64,000 nt of DNA, taken from the NCBI GenBank assembly GCA_008360955.1, contig LUCM01007992.1, positions 53,836 through 117,835 of the forward strand, written 5' to 3'. Position 1 is the first letter of the stretch; each line of letters starts with the position of its first letter. Below are positions 37,928-51,711 of this stretch, in pieces. The DNA is from Fasciolopsis buskii (lineage: Eukaryota; Platyhelminthes; Trematoda; Plagiorchiida; Fasciolidae). The notes beneath the pieces are model-generated. The model had not been told where the DNA came from and searched no databases. It was given only the letters and a program-made list of their open reading frames with translations. The position numbers were made by a program, and so were the translations under genes.

Positions 37928-40900
37928 CGTCAAACAGCACGCATGTCAAATATTTTCAAACGAATCGTCAATTTTGTTTTCGGTGAAAAGCAGTAACTAG
38001 TTCTATTTGTTTTTTTCTTGAACTTCTCGATCCTAATTTTTTGTTTTTTGTTTGTTTTCGTTTGCATTCCATTCATTTATCTAGTTTGTTTTTTGGAGAC
38101 CCATCCGGCATGGCAGTAACTCTACTGAATTTAACCTGATAAAGTATACAGTTAAATAACTTTTACATTTCTTAGATCCGGAGCGAACGCTCTTTTTCAC
38201 GCGCTGTCATCACACTGCTACCAAAATGAGCCTGGAGAGCGTCGGATAAATAAACGGTAGTTCCCTAACATGAACGTGGACACATTTTGTTCTGTGATAA
38301 TAACATTGCTTAGAATGTCCCAGTCGCTTGACATCTATTTTTAAAGCCAAAATTCCACCTCTAGCAGAAGCTCGAAAATTTCACGCACCACAATTTTCCA
38401 TCTGTCATTCAAAAAGGGTCTTCAGACAGTCATCGACGAAGATGCAGCACACAGTAGGTCCATTTGAGTCTTAGTAGACTGAACCATAGCTTATTTCGTA
38501 CTTCGAGAGTTGAGATTTGTGCTCCAGGCGTTATGAATGGTTCCCAATGCGTTGGACGCCATCTGACATTCTGTTGCAGGGCTGCACTTAACTGACGTTA
38601 AAATACCAACTATCAGAGTCGTACCACTCATGTGATGAATAGATTGTAAATTTCTCCTTCAATCGCCCTGAAAAATCTTCCTAAACATGCCCGTGATAAA
38701 ATAGATTCGTCATTTTTCTATTCCACAACTCGTTCTCCCACGCTTTTCGTTCGACTCGTAGTTCTGTTGCAGAGTGGAAGAACTGTTATTTTATCCGTAC
38801 CGGGTTCAGCTTTCAAACCTTCCGACATGTATGCAACTAAAGTAAATTTCGGTAACTCGAGGTTTTCCCGTCTCGATGGACTCACTTTGATGTCATCTGA
38901 CACCACAGCGTCGTTTAATAAATCCTCAAAATTCGGTTGCCATATCGTTCTTTCTGCCGCCACTATACTGATATTTTATTCACAGACTGAAAGTGTTAAC
39001 CTTCGCTAAGCAGTCTTCAGAAGTAAAATTCAGTCAATCGTTGCCTGAAATAGTTCCCAGTGAGCAAAATTCATAAGATACGTGAGATACAGAAATAAGA
39101 ACTGCCAAAAGACTAAGACACTGGGCCTTAAAACGATAGCGCTTTACGGATGAGAAAAGCTTTGCAAAGGACATATGAACCGCTCTGCCTGCTAAAGGCT
39201 CGTTAAGGCTAAGTTCCCTGCCTGCTGGCGGCTCCTGATTGAACAAAGACCAGAAATGCGTCTTCGAGTAACGAAATCGTGTTCCGGGATAGGCCACCGA
39301 GCAATGCAACGGGGTTCACCTTTGAGTACCTTATTGCTTCTGCACGTTTTGATATTTCAGTATTTTCTGGTTTACAGCATGAAAAATTGAAATTGTCTGC
39401 CAGTAAACGCTACAGGTTAACAGCGCACACTTTTAGGAAATCGGGGATTGAACCATCTGTCCCTTGAGATTCATTAACCCTCTTCGCTCTTAGCTACTGC
39501 GCTGCAGCCTTTGGTGGTTCACCAGTGGTCTTACAGACAAATCTAAACTTTCGAGGCAATGGAGGAAATCCTAGGCATGTTTTCGACTGCAAAAGAGTGG
39601 TTACCGGTCCGCCAATTCCTAACAAAAGCATTTTATATACAGGTTGAGTCCTGGGGGATAGCATTTCTTGATGAAGTTGACCACGTATATCTCTTTAGTT
39701 GCTGGATTTCCCATTTTGTCAGCCTGATTGCCGCTCCTATTTTTCCCGGTTTGCTGGCCTCTTGTTTCTCTCTGTATAGATTTTTAACTAAGGAAGGGGA
39801 AAATTTACTGATCTTGACATAATGGTTTCATATAGACTCTAACGTTGAAAATATGCTAAAGGGGTTCTGATACGCAAAACACGGTTTAAAAAGGTTGAGT
39901 TCATAATCTTTCCGATGAGAACTGTCCGTCGCAGATTTTGCAAGTTTGTCTTAAAATGTCTATCGATTTCCTCGCTAAACGTCACTGCGCAGATCTATGG
40001 AGTGTAGTGATTAAGGCTGCTTAGTTGCGTACGACTCAACACAAAAAATACCCCTATATGCTTGCGAAAACGAAATCTAGGCAAGTGTGCTTTTTGCCGA
40101 TTGAAATGAACCGATACAACTGTGATGAGAAACGTTGCATCGACTTTGTGGAAATACTCATCGAAATCTGAAATTACTGAAGTTGGCTGGTGGTAAGCAG
40201 ACTATCTCACCTTATTCGTCGTTTTATCTTGCATAATGTCAGTGTTACTGATAAGTACACATTGAATCCATCTTGGGAACCATGGTTTTCATGTGATGAC
40301 ATGACAGTATCTGCAAGCCAAGATGACTCTTCTTCTTCATCTTGCCTGTACGTATGTGGCTACGTTCGCACCCCGATTTTGAAGGCTCTTGCGATGACTG
40401 GCATAGAACGTATGAAAACAGTTCGCTTGTACAGTCAGAACTCTTGTATCCAAACCTTCTACAGCACCTAATTAACCTATTTGAATTTCCATTCGCTGGG
40501 CTCTGTGAAGTATTCTGTTTTCTTGGACGACTTTATATGCCTTGCCAATATCGCAAAAATCTATGACATTCAAGCAGTACTTCGTCGGTGATCCACTTTT
40601 TAAAATTAATGACGCTTCCTAATTGTCGTGCTGTTCAATTCTATTGTTCGATTGGGGTTATTTTGGACTTTTTTCCAAGTTCTCACATGCCAGCACTTTT
40701 GCGATGAAAAGTAGTGTTTTTTACGGAGTCTTTGGAGTGTTGTGAGATGGAAGACTAAACTTTTAATTATAGCGCATTTCATTTTGATTTTGTTCCACTT
40801 AATCAGACGAAAATAATGTCATTGTCTTGGGACGGGCAATACTTCTCTTTTGGTAATCACAAGAAATTTCGATGTGTATTTTGGTTAAGGCCGTTGGTTC

Positions 40901-41925
40901 GTTTTCACTGATATCCTTGATCTCATCAGGTCTTCACTAGCCTCGGATTCTAGCCTCCGAACTTTTCCTAAGAGCTGAGTGTGTAATTTTGTCTTATAAC
41001 CACCAGGAGTGATGGGCATTCCGTCCTGAGTCCGAACACCGCGTCGTAAAAACCGATCACTTTGGGACCTTCTGTTTAGTCCTTAGTTCCGAACAAATGG
41101 AGGGTTAAAGCAGAGCTTGCGAATGTAGGTTTTTGGGGCTTCCTTTAAAGTACAATTTCTAATTGCACAGCATTTTTCAAATATCCGACGAGGATAGCCC
41201 TTTTCAGATTCTAAGTCAAAAGGAAATGAGCTTGGGTTCTAAGTCAACACAATTGACTGAAACGAATTTTACATAAAGGACAATTTACATTTTGGTGGTT
41301 AGGTAAACCAAGGTTTTGGATTGCTGATAATCCCTGAGATCTTCCTAGCTTGTCTTCTACAGTCAAAGTATACTGCAAAATCTTCGAAAGTTTTGGCGTC
41401 ACGGAAGAAATGTGTTTAATTACCGTTCACATATGAAATTTCACCTAATTCCTAAAGAAACGTAACTCCTACACTACAATTGCCTAGGTTTTGTTATCAG
41501 TTTACCATACTATATCAAAAGCATTACTATAGCCTATCATCTAATTTTTCAAAACACCATTCTTTTAAACACCAGCCAGCTCACAGAAATGGCAAAAATC
41601 ACAAATTCATATAAACTTCTTGAAGGCATAAATGATGAATCCAAAAGTTTCTCTTACATCATGTTCTCGATCCCAGTTATACAGAATCGAAAAAATTCTC
41701 ATAAAAGAGGATAAACACTGATCCCACGGCAACGTAGCGAATGCATTAATTGCTTCAAAATCCAGATATTTTGATTCGTATAATAACTTTGGCCAATGCT
41801 GAGGTAATCGGATTGTGATTTCCTGGTAACTGTGCTACAGGATAATTGAAGTTTAGTTGCAGACAAGTTTATTCGAAGTTCACAATCCTTGGTGACTTAC
41901 AACAGACTGATCAGATGCAAATCAA
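37928..41925. other. Anonymous DNA, no gene recognised
   Basis: T-rich runs near 38010-38090. Frames at 38718-38963 (minus), 39034-39309 (minus), 39559-39822 (plus, ATG start, one hydrophobic stretch) and 40190-40471 (plus) show no nameable motif. A short CTTCTTCTTCATCTT run is near 40330. Confidence 0.4.
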
Positions 41926-41929
41926 AGCA

Positions 41930-42110
41930 ATGCACTTGTGGATCTGTTCCTGTACACCTAATAAGTACTTGCCAACTTGCCCTGTGGTTTCCACGTCCCA
42001 TTTCGGGCGCGGTGGATATGCACTGCTGATGATTCCTAACAAGGATGAAACAGCTGTACAGTTTCTTTATGGTGAGTTGGGCGATGATATCATATGGTGA
42101 ACTATTTTGT
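41930..42110 (+). repeat. SINE-like repeat with best-preserved hammerhead core (copy 3 of 3)
   Basis: Aligns with the copies at 1640 and 19140 through TTTCGGGCGCGG, GCACTGCTGATGATTCC, AAGGATGAAACAGCTGTAC and TTTCTTTATG. The tRNA-like head is less clear than in copy 2. A frame of 84 codons crosses the repeat (41846-42100) but is chance. Confidence 0.6.
42019..42064 (+). ncRNA. Hammerhead-ribozyme-like motif in SINE copy 3
   Basis: The order matches a hammerhead: 5' stem I strand GCACTG; core CTGATGA at 42026-42032; stem II TCC-TAACAA-GGA; GAAA at 42047-42050; a very short stem III, ACAGCTGT; the cleavage-site triplet GTA (42056-42058); and the 3' stem I strand CAGT. The 10.1-11.1 pair, normally G-C, is T-T here, and stem I keeps only four pairs. 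It is therefore probably a decayed copy. Copy 1 supplies the better stem I (GCACTG/CAGTGT). Hammerheads inside SINE-like repeats are established in schistosomes (Sm-alpha). Activity of this copy is not claimed. Confidence 0.5.
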
Positions 42111-45100
42111 GTGACTAGTTTATTTGACACACAAGAATGTTACAGTCGATAAGCAGCTATGGGCCTGGAACCAAGTGCTTCATGGATGAACGGATTTTCC
42201 TGGCGTGTGCCTACTGCACATCGCAACGTTTGAAGACCAGTTGAGTTCAGACATATTAGTGTGACCGAGACTAGTAGCCACCGCTTGCAGGACCAGAAGA
42301 TCTGCATCAAATACTTTCGCAGGCCAACCTAAAAAGGATCTCATCGAAAGATGCTTGGATGATAAACAACTAAATTAATTTTTTCGGGCGTTTCCAAAAG
42401 AATAACTGAAAGTGCTGCTCAGTAAACGACAAGGCTTGAAGGCACCTGGTGATTTTGAGATTCTTTCAACGCGAGATCATACATCCACAAGCCTTGCGCA
42501 CATTGTAGAATCTGTACCACATAAAAGTTTATTTATTACTTCTTATATGTGCAAATGGACTGTCTTCGGTGGATTACTTCCCAATCTATGAATGTCGCTG
42601 TATTAAGTTTCGTTCTTGCCTAATTTAGCACTATCCTGACTGAATATAGATTTCTGGCTGAAATAAAGCCATGCTTCAATTAAGCTATTCACGATGTGGA
42701 AACTTGATGTCTCTCCAAGAATCACGGATTGGGTAAATCTCAGAACAAACCTGTTCAACTACATAAACGTTCGACTGCTCATTCATTGTTGACATCAGAT
42801 TAATCTAGTTAACTGAGCACTTATTCCTAAGAAAAAGTTATGACGGATTAAAACTGAATTTAACTGATTCAGCTGAGTAACTGGTGACACTCGGTCTTTA
42901 TATTGGAAGACCATCCTGACGTACATCTGATTGGTTTCATACTTGAAACGGCAAATTGCCCTAAGTTAAGTGAGATACGGTCAGGACTGCAGAGTTATTA
43001 CCGGAAACACTTATTAGGGATGGACTAAACGGGAGCAGAGTGTGAATTTTCACATCCTAGCAGTAGGATTGGGCAAATTTATCTACATCGCAGGTGTGAG
43101 AAGTTCATAAGGATCACCATGGAAAGACCAAGTAATCATGTTGGACACTTTCGTACACAAACTTGTTTTTGTTCCACATAATTGCTACGGTCTCAGTCGT
43201 GGTAATATCAAACCAAAAAAGACGCATTACATTGATCTCTTCTTACCACCTTCCTTCGCTCTAACCGGAAAGGATGAAACCTATTTCGCACGTCTATGGG
43301 GATCACCATGCATCGCCAATGGCATCACCGGTGCGTCACCATTGAGGTACATCGACCACTATGAAAGTGATTTGCATAATTCTGTTTGGAGACGATGTGG
43401 GTGGTGGTAACATGAGAAAAAAGACGTACCACGTTCTGGAATATGTAATCCCCACAATTTCGGCGTCGAAGTTCTGCATACTATGAGTTCAACTTGTTCT
43501 GAAACATGACACGTAATTTGTGGTTGATCCGGGAAAATAAACCTAAACTGGCTATTCGATTGAAGTCCCATGTAGCGGATACGCAAAACTAATATTGTCA
43601 TCTTAGTGGATTGGATGCTTGAAAAACTGAGCAAAGCTATGAAAAATCAAGCAAGTCAAATGAACTACCGGTCGCACATTGGGCAACATCCTTGTTTTGC
43701 CAACGAAATTCGTCGGTTTATAGCTGCACACGCATTGTCTGATTACCTCATGCCTGAATTAAATTACATTAATTGGTTGGTTTCTTGAAATGATCTTCTG
43801 CTGTTAAGAAGCCGGAAGAAAAGCGCCACATTTCCAAGGTCAGTTAGCAAAGGCACATTTAAGTACTAAAACAAAAATTTGTCATTATGCCGTCTGAACT
43901 GTAAGGTGTGAAACAGATGGTTTGTACTTCAGTGTCTAATAAGCTTCTAGTGTGCTTGTATATTTTATAGTATTGCCTATCATATAAGAACGCTTTTCTG
44001 CTGGATATGCTTGTTTTTTATCTTTTTTCGAAATGCAACACTTGAAACTGTGACTGAAATTGTATTTTTTTAATGGAACATCCGTTCTTTGTTTAGTAGC
44101 CGCCCTTAAGTAGCCAACGCTTGCCTCTCACCGAAAACAGTAGCTTCTTCAACTTATTGGGTGCTTTCATTGGTGCACAACACTAATACCATCCTGGGAT
44201 CAAGCCAAATATCTAGACTGTCTCAAAATCTTCATTTGTTGCGGGAGCTGGGTGATCCGGTTCTCTTTCGGCAAGACTAACTGGTATATCTATTACCGCT
44301 TCTTGGAAAGAGAGTTGGCAACCTACTTCGTTGACCAATGATTTCTTCAAAGAATTCAAAGTAAAATAATTTCCTCCAGATACTGTCACTTTCCTAATAA
44401 GGGTTGAAAATCTAGTTTCCTAAGAACATCATTTTAAAGACCACGGGTCCGTATGATGCTTCTCCAGTGTATCGTAGTAAGCTTTAAATTATAAGTGAGT
44501 CACTATTCCATCAAACGAAGAAAATCAGAGTTGCTGAAATTGGTGCAACTTTTCGGTCGATTAATTTGCTTCATTAAGGTACTTCAGCATATTTTTACAT
44601 TAATTTGGTAGAAGAACTTGCTTGAAATGGTTCCGGCCAAATCAGCACACTCTAGAAGGCAACTGTACCATCATATTCGGATGTGCAAAGTACTTCCGGG
44701 TTGGACAAATAACCTTAAGGGCCGCACCTCAACTCAAGGTGAACTCCAACATGGGCGTCCTTAGATATATTCTGGTAAAGTTACAGGTGTCATGTGTCTC
44801 AAAGCTTTTTCATTCGAATCACAGTAAAGTAGTGGCGAATGTAAACTACAAAAGGGAGTACGATATAAAATTTGTAGTGTCAAACTTATAGAGTGAGCAT
44901 CACAGAAATGACCGGTCCGCCGTCCCTACTGAAATAGGGGAACCCGAAGAAACATGCGCAATAAGCTGGAGAAATCACTTCACCAAGAAAGACGAATGCA
45001 GAGGATAGAACTCTGTTGATGGTGGTAATAAACGAGAACCATGAATGTAAAATTCCAATACGCACTAAAAGGCAATTTTGCAGCATTCAAACAGATTGCG

Positions 45101-48100
45101 TACTGCAGGGGAACAATAACATCGTTCACCAGACATGAAAGAACGAGTGATATTAAAATACACCCACGGCGGTTTTTCAGTGAATTCAATTTGTCCCACA
45201 GGTCGCTTAAACAGATGAAATTACAGATTGGTTCCAATTGTCCCGGTCTATAAAACATCTCATTTACCTCCCGTTGACCCAGAATGTTGACCACCTTTCA
45301 CTTGACACTTTCAAATTATTAACAATGAGAAAGGCTTATGAATTTATCAGTCATTGTTGTTCAAGTTGTTTGACGGCTACAATTTGATCAATACAGATTG
45401 ATAGAACTGACAAATGTCATGACCTTGCAGTATTTAAATTTGAAATTAGTGTGCGGAAGTTGATCAACCACAGTAACGAACGGATACCAGATACAGGTAG
45501 ATGCTGAATCGACTCCAATCCAATCTAAGACAACTAGAAAAACAAAGATCACGACAGAAGGGAAACACTTTCAGGTTGTATTTACAGCTGACGGGTTGAC
45601 ACAAAACTGGAGATAACCCGATTGATGGAATCCATTCCCTTTTATCGCCTTCGAGAAATGTATGGATTTCAGGACCGTTTATGCCACGGTTCTCATTGGT
45701 TGCTTATCTACACAGGTCAAGGCAAAACCACACGGGATTGCATCTAGTGACTTGTGAGTAAATTCACCACAAATATTCACCTGCAGAAGTTTGTTATCCC
45801 CGCGGACTTGCATCGCGCTCCCTGCCAGCTGAACTAAAAGATCAAGCCGAAGTCTTCGAACATTAATTTAGGGAACATTAAATAATTACTCCACTTAAGT
45901 AAGGCCATTGCCTTCACCAGTGAGTTGTCATACACTGACCATCATCTACCCGATGTGCCTTTCGGAATTATCGGCGTATTTAATCACTGAAAACGGTTTT
46001 TGGTAGACTTCCAAAATGTAGGCAATTTTCCTTGGATAAGGAACCCAAATGAATTTGTTTCACAACTTAATCCGGTTAATGGCACATACACTGGTGAAGT
46101 GCGTGCGCAGCTTCCATGAGTAGGTTCTAATCCCACCAGAATCAATCAGTTTTGCATCTCCGTCAAACAACGGTTGCCCATTAAAGGCACTTTGGAATTC
46201 TTCCTTATGCCACAATGTTAAGTGTAAATTCCATTTGGTCATGTTCGAATTGCCTCCGTTCGGGTTGAAATGAAGCGACCAATGATAAATTTTCATCAAC
46301 ATGCAGAATAAGACTGAATTCATTATTCAATTTCATCATAGTTACCGGCAGGGCACCCGACGCATTTGATGTTCTCCGTCAGAGTTGATCAGACCAGAAG
46401 CAAACTACCTGAAAAGTTCTTAATATCGGGGAATATCTTCATACGCACCCGTTCAATAAAAAATGAACTTAAATTCGTAGTTCAGAGCCAATACAGGGAA
46501 GAAAAACCTTCCTCATACCTAATACATTTCCGAAATCCTCCTTCATTAATGCGACTGTTCTTGCTTCAGTTTAATATTTAGAGCAACCGTTTTGGTTACA
46601 TTCTCTAGTAATTTGTATTGTCGCCCAATAGTTTTCCCGTTGTTATTTTGATGCCAAAAATTGAAGTTTTAAAACGGTACTTAATATTTTCCATTGTCAA
46701 CCCTCAAATCCCTTTTGATATTGAAATGCTTTCCAATCAACTAAACTAGGGCCCCCTAGCTGCACTGTAAATGTCACTGGAACTTGGGGAAATCTACCAA
46801 CCACCAATTTTTTGTGATCCCTCTCAGTGGCATATCTGACGGGTCTGTTCCAGGACGTATACATCTTTTGCAAGTGGAAGTGAGAAGTGCACCGTAATAA
46901 AGGTTTCTATTACAATAATGACGACATTTTGACTTCCATCGTATTGCTGACAGTGATGAATAAACACTGGCAGAATGGTACTTGATGCAGTCAATCCTAA
47001 ACTAGCAACATAAATGAAATCAGAAACAGATAATAAATATTTGTGATTCTTCGAATAACCATCTGAAGTCATCTACTGAATGAAAGAATGTTGAGCAGCC
47101 AAATTCTGGGCTTTAAGCCACATGTGATTTCAGGAAGCCGCGGCTGACACAATTAAATGACTTAGTTTCTGAACCGACTGCATGCATTGTATCGATTTTG
47201 AGCCATCAATTTTTTTTCATCGCTTCATGCGCGTTTTATTGATGACAAATTTTAGAGATACAATCACTCCGAGGAAGTTCGTGGTACTGTCGAATTGCCC
47301 ACATAAATGTTTATATCGGTTTAAGAAATCTATCAACAACTGGGACTGGCCGGGTCATATCTGTTGGAGAACTTTGAGAGCAAGTATGGAATTAGGCTCG
47401 CTTCATTATGTGGTCTTGGTCGTGTTCATGACAAATATAAAAACAGTAAACATCAAATAGTGAATTAGACAGCGTTTGTGAAATCATTTTCGGCTACATC
47501 TAGGTTTTGCTTAACACACGACCTACACGCAGGGAATAATGTGATTGTCTGTTTTGGGTTCTATTGTCAAAATATGTCTGGAATCGGATCAAACTGTTTT
47601 CATTCTGACAGTTCGAAGTGGCAAATGAATGACGTGGGTAAACTAATTCCGAATGAAGCTACCTCGTTGTCATTTCTGCCTTGACGACACTGCTGAACAC
47701 CAGAAGGCCTGCGAAATACAATTAGGTTGTGCTCCTAAAATTCTGAATGCTTGTCGCACAAACAGTCTAGCAAGGATTTTTTGTTCAACCACGCTAAATC
47801 CTTGGTGAAATAGTTTGTCTTCCTTGGTAGGAAAATCTGTTCTGTCTGGCTTTGCCCTATTATCTTATCAATGGTATTTGGCATGGTTGCGTTTAATCGC
47901 AGACATAGCATGGGAAGAAAACGTCAGAACAACAACATTTTCCTTGAAACATTCGCCTAGCCGAACATTTTATTGATCGGTAGTTTTATTTACAAGCAGC
48001 CGGGAGTTATCCAGCTTAATCCTGATTGCACATAAATGCGAAAAATCTGGACGATTTTGTCAATAGGGTGGTGATCAAATGGTTATATTGTTCCTTTAAT

Positions 48101-49835
48101 ACTGTCGACGTGGCCTGCAACATGTGGACTCAGTAATCTTCAAATAACCGTGACCTTGAAATACTACCATCCTGGTTGTCCGATTGGAATAGCTGTGAGG
48201 GCTGAGAAAGTCATAACACACCGTTCCGGTACACTGGAAATAGATTTAAGTAAGATAGTGACGTGCACGCGTGTCTGTGGCAGCATATGAGCATGAACGT
48301 TCAATCACTCAGTCCATAGTAAACCCAAAAATCATTACAACTGAAGTGCTGACCTGATTTCTTTCATCACTGGAGAGAGTAAACACGAAATTTTGTGTTG
48401 TTTGGTAGAAACATTGGGAACATTCAGTGGCAGATAATTGAGAAAACGTTTCTGGAGTGCTGACAGTGGTCAGCAGCTTGAGTAGAATGTTGTACTTAGA
48501 AAGATACACTGGCAAGCTTTATTCACCAGTGCCCAGCCGGTCCTAAAATAGTGAATATGGCGGAGACAACAGTCCTGCTGTCTACCAAAATGGCCTCCTT
48601 CCCATATTATTCACTAGATAACGGTTTTGTTGTTGTGTCATGTAAAGCGGTCAAAATGAGCGGGAAAATTATGTGAATTGATTTTCCAGAAGCGGTGTCT
48701 TAATTTGTTAGACTGCTGTAGCTACCGTAAGAATGCGCTCAACTGTTATTTGTATGAGCGGTTGTAGTTCATGTTTCAATTAAACAGACCACTACATTTT
48801 GTCTGGTCGTGCATGCTTATAAACTGAACATCAAAACGAACGTGAACAGAGTTGGACATTCCGAACACTGGAGATGTTGTGCTCACTAATCAAGACAATT
48901 TTGCTCTCGCGGTCACGTCCATAAGAGTGTTATATCGGACCCATGAAAACATTTGCCAGAAGAAAAATCCACTATGATTTTGTTACTTGGTTTTAGATGG
49001 GACTTTCAGTTAGATCCATTCAGATCTTTTTAATAAGTTTACGCTGCATTTTTGCATATGCACTGTTGTTGCACAGATCACTGTCCAATTTCACCTTATT
49101 TGTTTAATGTGGGTGGTGAAGCCTTTGGGTGTACCGATTTTAACCGGCAACAAATCTATCTCGCGGGAGATCATACCAGAGCTGTGTCATCTGAGTTTAT
49201 TATGTAGCCGCTAAGCGTACCTTTATCTCGAAACAAAGCTAGAGGAATCGGGGACTAGGCTACGGGATATCTACGTTTCTGTATCTTATGGAAAACGACG
49301 CTCAGTGATGCACACTTAATTCCACGGACAACTAGTAGGAAGTCAGACAATAGGGATGCTAATGGCTGGTATCTAATTTCGTTTTCGGTCAGTACTCCAG
49401 CATTTTGAAGGCTTTAGTGGTCAGTTATATTTCATTTTCCCATCATTAGTGATGTGAGGGCGAAATCCAGGCACCCAGTGCACAGCTGGGTGAAAATGAA
49501 TACGGATCCATCCACATAATTTGTATATTACAATTTAGACTCATCAAAAGAAAAGAAGCACTAGTTTGTTCGAAGTATTGCAGGATATTTTTCCGTTAGG
49601 GGTCGTTTGCAATCAATGGAGGTAGTAAATTGTCCATACATGCTGATTAGTGCTCTTCAGTGTCCAAGGCCAAACGAATTTCAAAGCAAATTACTCTATT
49701 TTTAAGAATAAGTGAACAAAAGGTTTTTTATTCTCTGGCTTGGCCGAGTTAAACTGCACTAGAACTTACTCCCATTTTGTAAAAAAGAAGCACTTTTATA
49801 ACATTACCGACCTTTCAACCTTGTAGCGGGCCACC
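42111..49835. other. Long anonymous stretch, no gene recognised
   Basis: Frames read include 43138-43410 and 43606-43788 (plus), 44980-45294 (minus), 46060-46323 (minus), 47182-47460 (plus) and 48309-48515 (minus). None shows a domain. No microsatellite longer than a few units and no transposon protein were found. Confidence 0.4.
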
Positions 49836-49997
49836 ATGGATAACCATTCAAACAAAGAAACAATCAGACAACCCCTTGACAAAATACTAAAGTCGGAGAC
49901 CCCATTGGAGCACCAACAATTCGTGCAATGTCAGACACAAACTTGGAAAGTGGATGACAAAGTTGAAAAATTATATCTGGAAATCACTTCAAATTAA
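49836..49997 (+). CDS. 53-codon small ORF with perfect Kozak context
   Basis: ATG at 49836 lies in GCCACCATGG, the full vertebrate-style Kozak consensus, which is unusual in this A+T-rich background. The frame encodes 53 hydrophilic residues rich in Gln, Lys, Asp and Glu (MDNHSNKETIRQPLDK at the start, DDKVEKLYLEITSN at the end), with no signal peptide or membrane segment, and stops at TAA 49995-49997. It could be a first exon, a relic or chance. No family is recognised. Composition is the main support. Confidence 0.25.
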   Translation: MDNHSNKETIRQPLDKILKSETPLEHQQFVQCQTQTWKVDDKVEKLYLEITSN

Positions 49998-51711
49998 AGT
50001 CTGTAACTAGAGGATGTATATCCTAAAGGGCGACCTTCTGTTCCGTAATCCTCAGAGCTTCATAGTAAGCCAAATGTTCCAGTATTTGCCGGTAGATCCT
50101 ACGGTGATTCGTCAAATACGTGGTCAACGTTGTGATCCGTACTTGTGGATGAGCGGTTTTCGGTACTGCGGAAAGAAACAAAAGTTATGAATTCCGAAAA
50201 GCAGAAGTGTTTAACCTGTTCCAAGGGATAGGTTATAGCCAGGGCAAAGCACATGTTCTGTATGTGCTACAAGCAAGAGTTCAACCACATTCTTCCACCA
50301 TTTAGTAGCCTTTGACCATTACTTGGTAGCCTGTGTATACCTTTAGAAAATTTGACTTAAAGCAAAATATTTTTTGAAAACGCATACAAGAAAAGGGGAT
50401 ATTATTTGGCAGCCTTGCAATCAGACGACGAGTTAAATTAGTCTAGTATGAGCTTCTTCAGTAATTGTATTTTTGGCAAGATTTTTCTTAATTCCAACTA
50501 TGGTCTTGGGTGCTCAAAGAGTCCTCAGACCGCTAAATGAGAGCTGCCAATCAAGAAAGAAACACTCGTAGCGTTTCCTTAGTTAAGAAGTCTCGCATTG
50601 TCCTCCCGGCGATTTATCCAGTAACGGACAGAAGGCAATTCATCCGATGCCCCAAAACCACGCCTGACCTATTTTCATCTTATCCAATCCGACTTCATAA
50701 CAAATTTTAGGGCTGGGTTGCCGGTTTCCACTCTTGTTTTAATGAGTCTTATGAGCTCTCAGTCGGCCATGTTCCGCTACAGTCTTAGGCCCGATGAAAA
50801 GTATACTGGATAATGTAGTTATATTTTAAACGCCTGAGGTCTAAAAGCGCAAAGCCTTTTTGTGGGTGTGGACATTTTCACAGGTAAGAAGAATTGGTTT
50901 TGTTATTTAGAGCCGGGCTTTGATTAATTGGGTTTGACAGGCATAAACAGGTCAACCAAAGTGATACTAAAACAAGATATCAATGCTTAGCTACTGACCG
51001 TCTATACTGAGCAAATCAAAATCTGTAAGTCAGCTTACAACGGGCGTGAGTAAAGGAAAGACGATAACAGTATCACTCAGGGAAACAAAGATATTAATTA
51101 ATGAAGTGAATTAGGTGACAGTTGTTACTGTTTCGCTGTGGATTTAAATGAGCAACTAGTGAATGGTGCACCTATTTTCTGAGGCAACAAAAACGACTGT
51201 CTAATCCGAATGTATTTCGAAGGTCAGTCACTTCAAAAGATAATCAACGCACCCCAGTTTTTTGGTGGAATCCACAGGCGAGACCGCGACTTCCTATAAA
51301 TTAGAACGAAACTCAAGCTCACCCTTTGAGATAGGGGACCGAGTATACAGCACTAAGGGAACTTGAATTTTGGAAGTATCGGGTCCGAATTGAGTTCGGG
51401 ATGCATCGAAAGCTTCATAAACCGTATGTTAAGTTCAATGTAAACGTTTTGGGTATCAGACAACAACGCTCTTGGTTTTTAGTAAAAATGTTTTATACGC
51501 ATCACGAAGGCTGCTTCAGTCGCTTCCCGCACCTTCCTGCAACAGATTATTCTAAACTGCATTTCAAAAGTCAGCTCTTTATGTGTTCGGATACAATCTC
51601 AAACATTTACCTATCCAACAATTCATCAATGATATTCAGCATATTTCGGAGTAAAGGAGAATGTAAGGTTTTGTTCTAGGAAATTTACGACAACAACCAA
51701 AGTCTGACAAA
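49998..51711. other. Anonymous DNA, possible further retroelement scraps
   Basis: Around 51320-51350 a frame reads PFEIGDRVYSTKGT, faintly like the C-terminal end of a Gypsy integrase (FxVGDxVYVRN), but neighbouring text does not support it. The region at 50490-50780 is G+C-richer, without a readable domain. The plus frame 51401-51679 has no motif. Confidence 0.35.

Noticed and set aside
49465..49495. Perfect 7-bp stem with 7-base loop (CACCCAG...CTGGGTG)
   Set aside because: An isolated small hairpin with no T run or partner motif; expected by chance in a window of this size.
50490..50780. Another RTE C-terminal relic on the minus strand, because TCTTGGGTGCT is shared with the 7.3-kb relic
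   Set aside because: Only an 11-base match; translation gives no WLxTLxxMA or HVLRM block.
51320..51350. PFEIGDRVY as a Gypsy integrase C-terminus
   Set aside because: Only one short match, with no integrase core upstream and frames broken around it.
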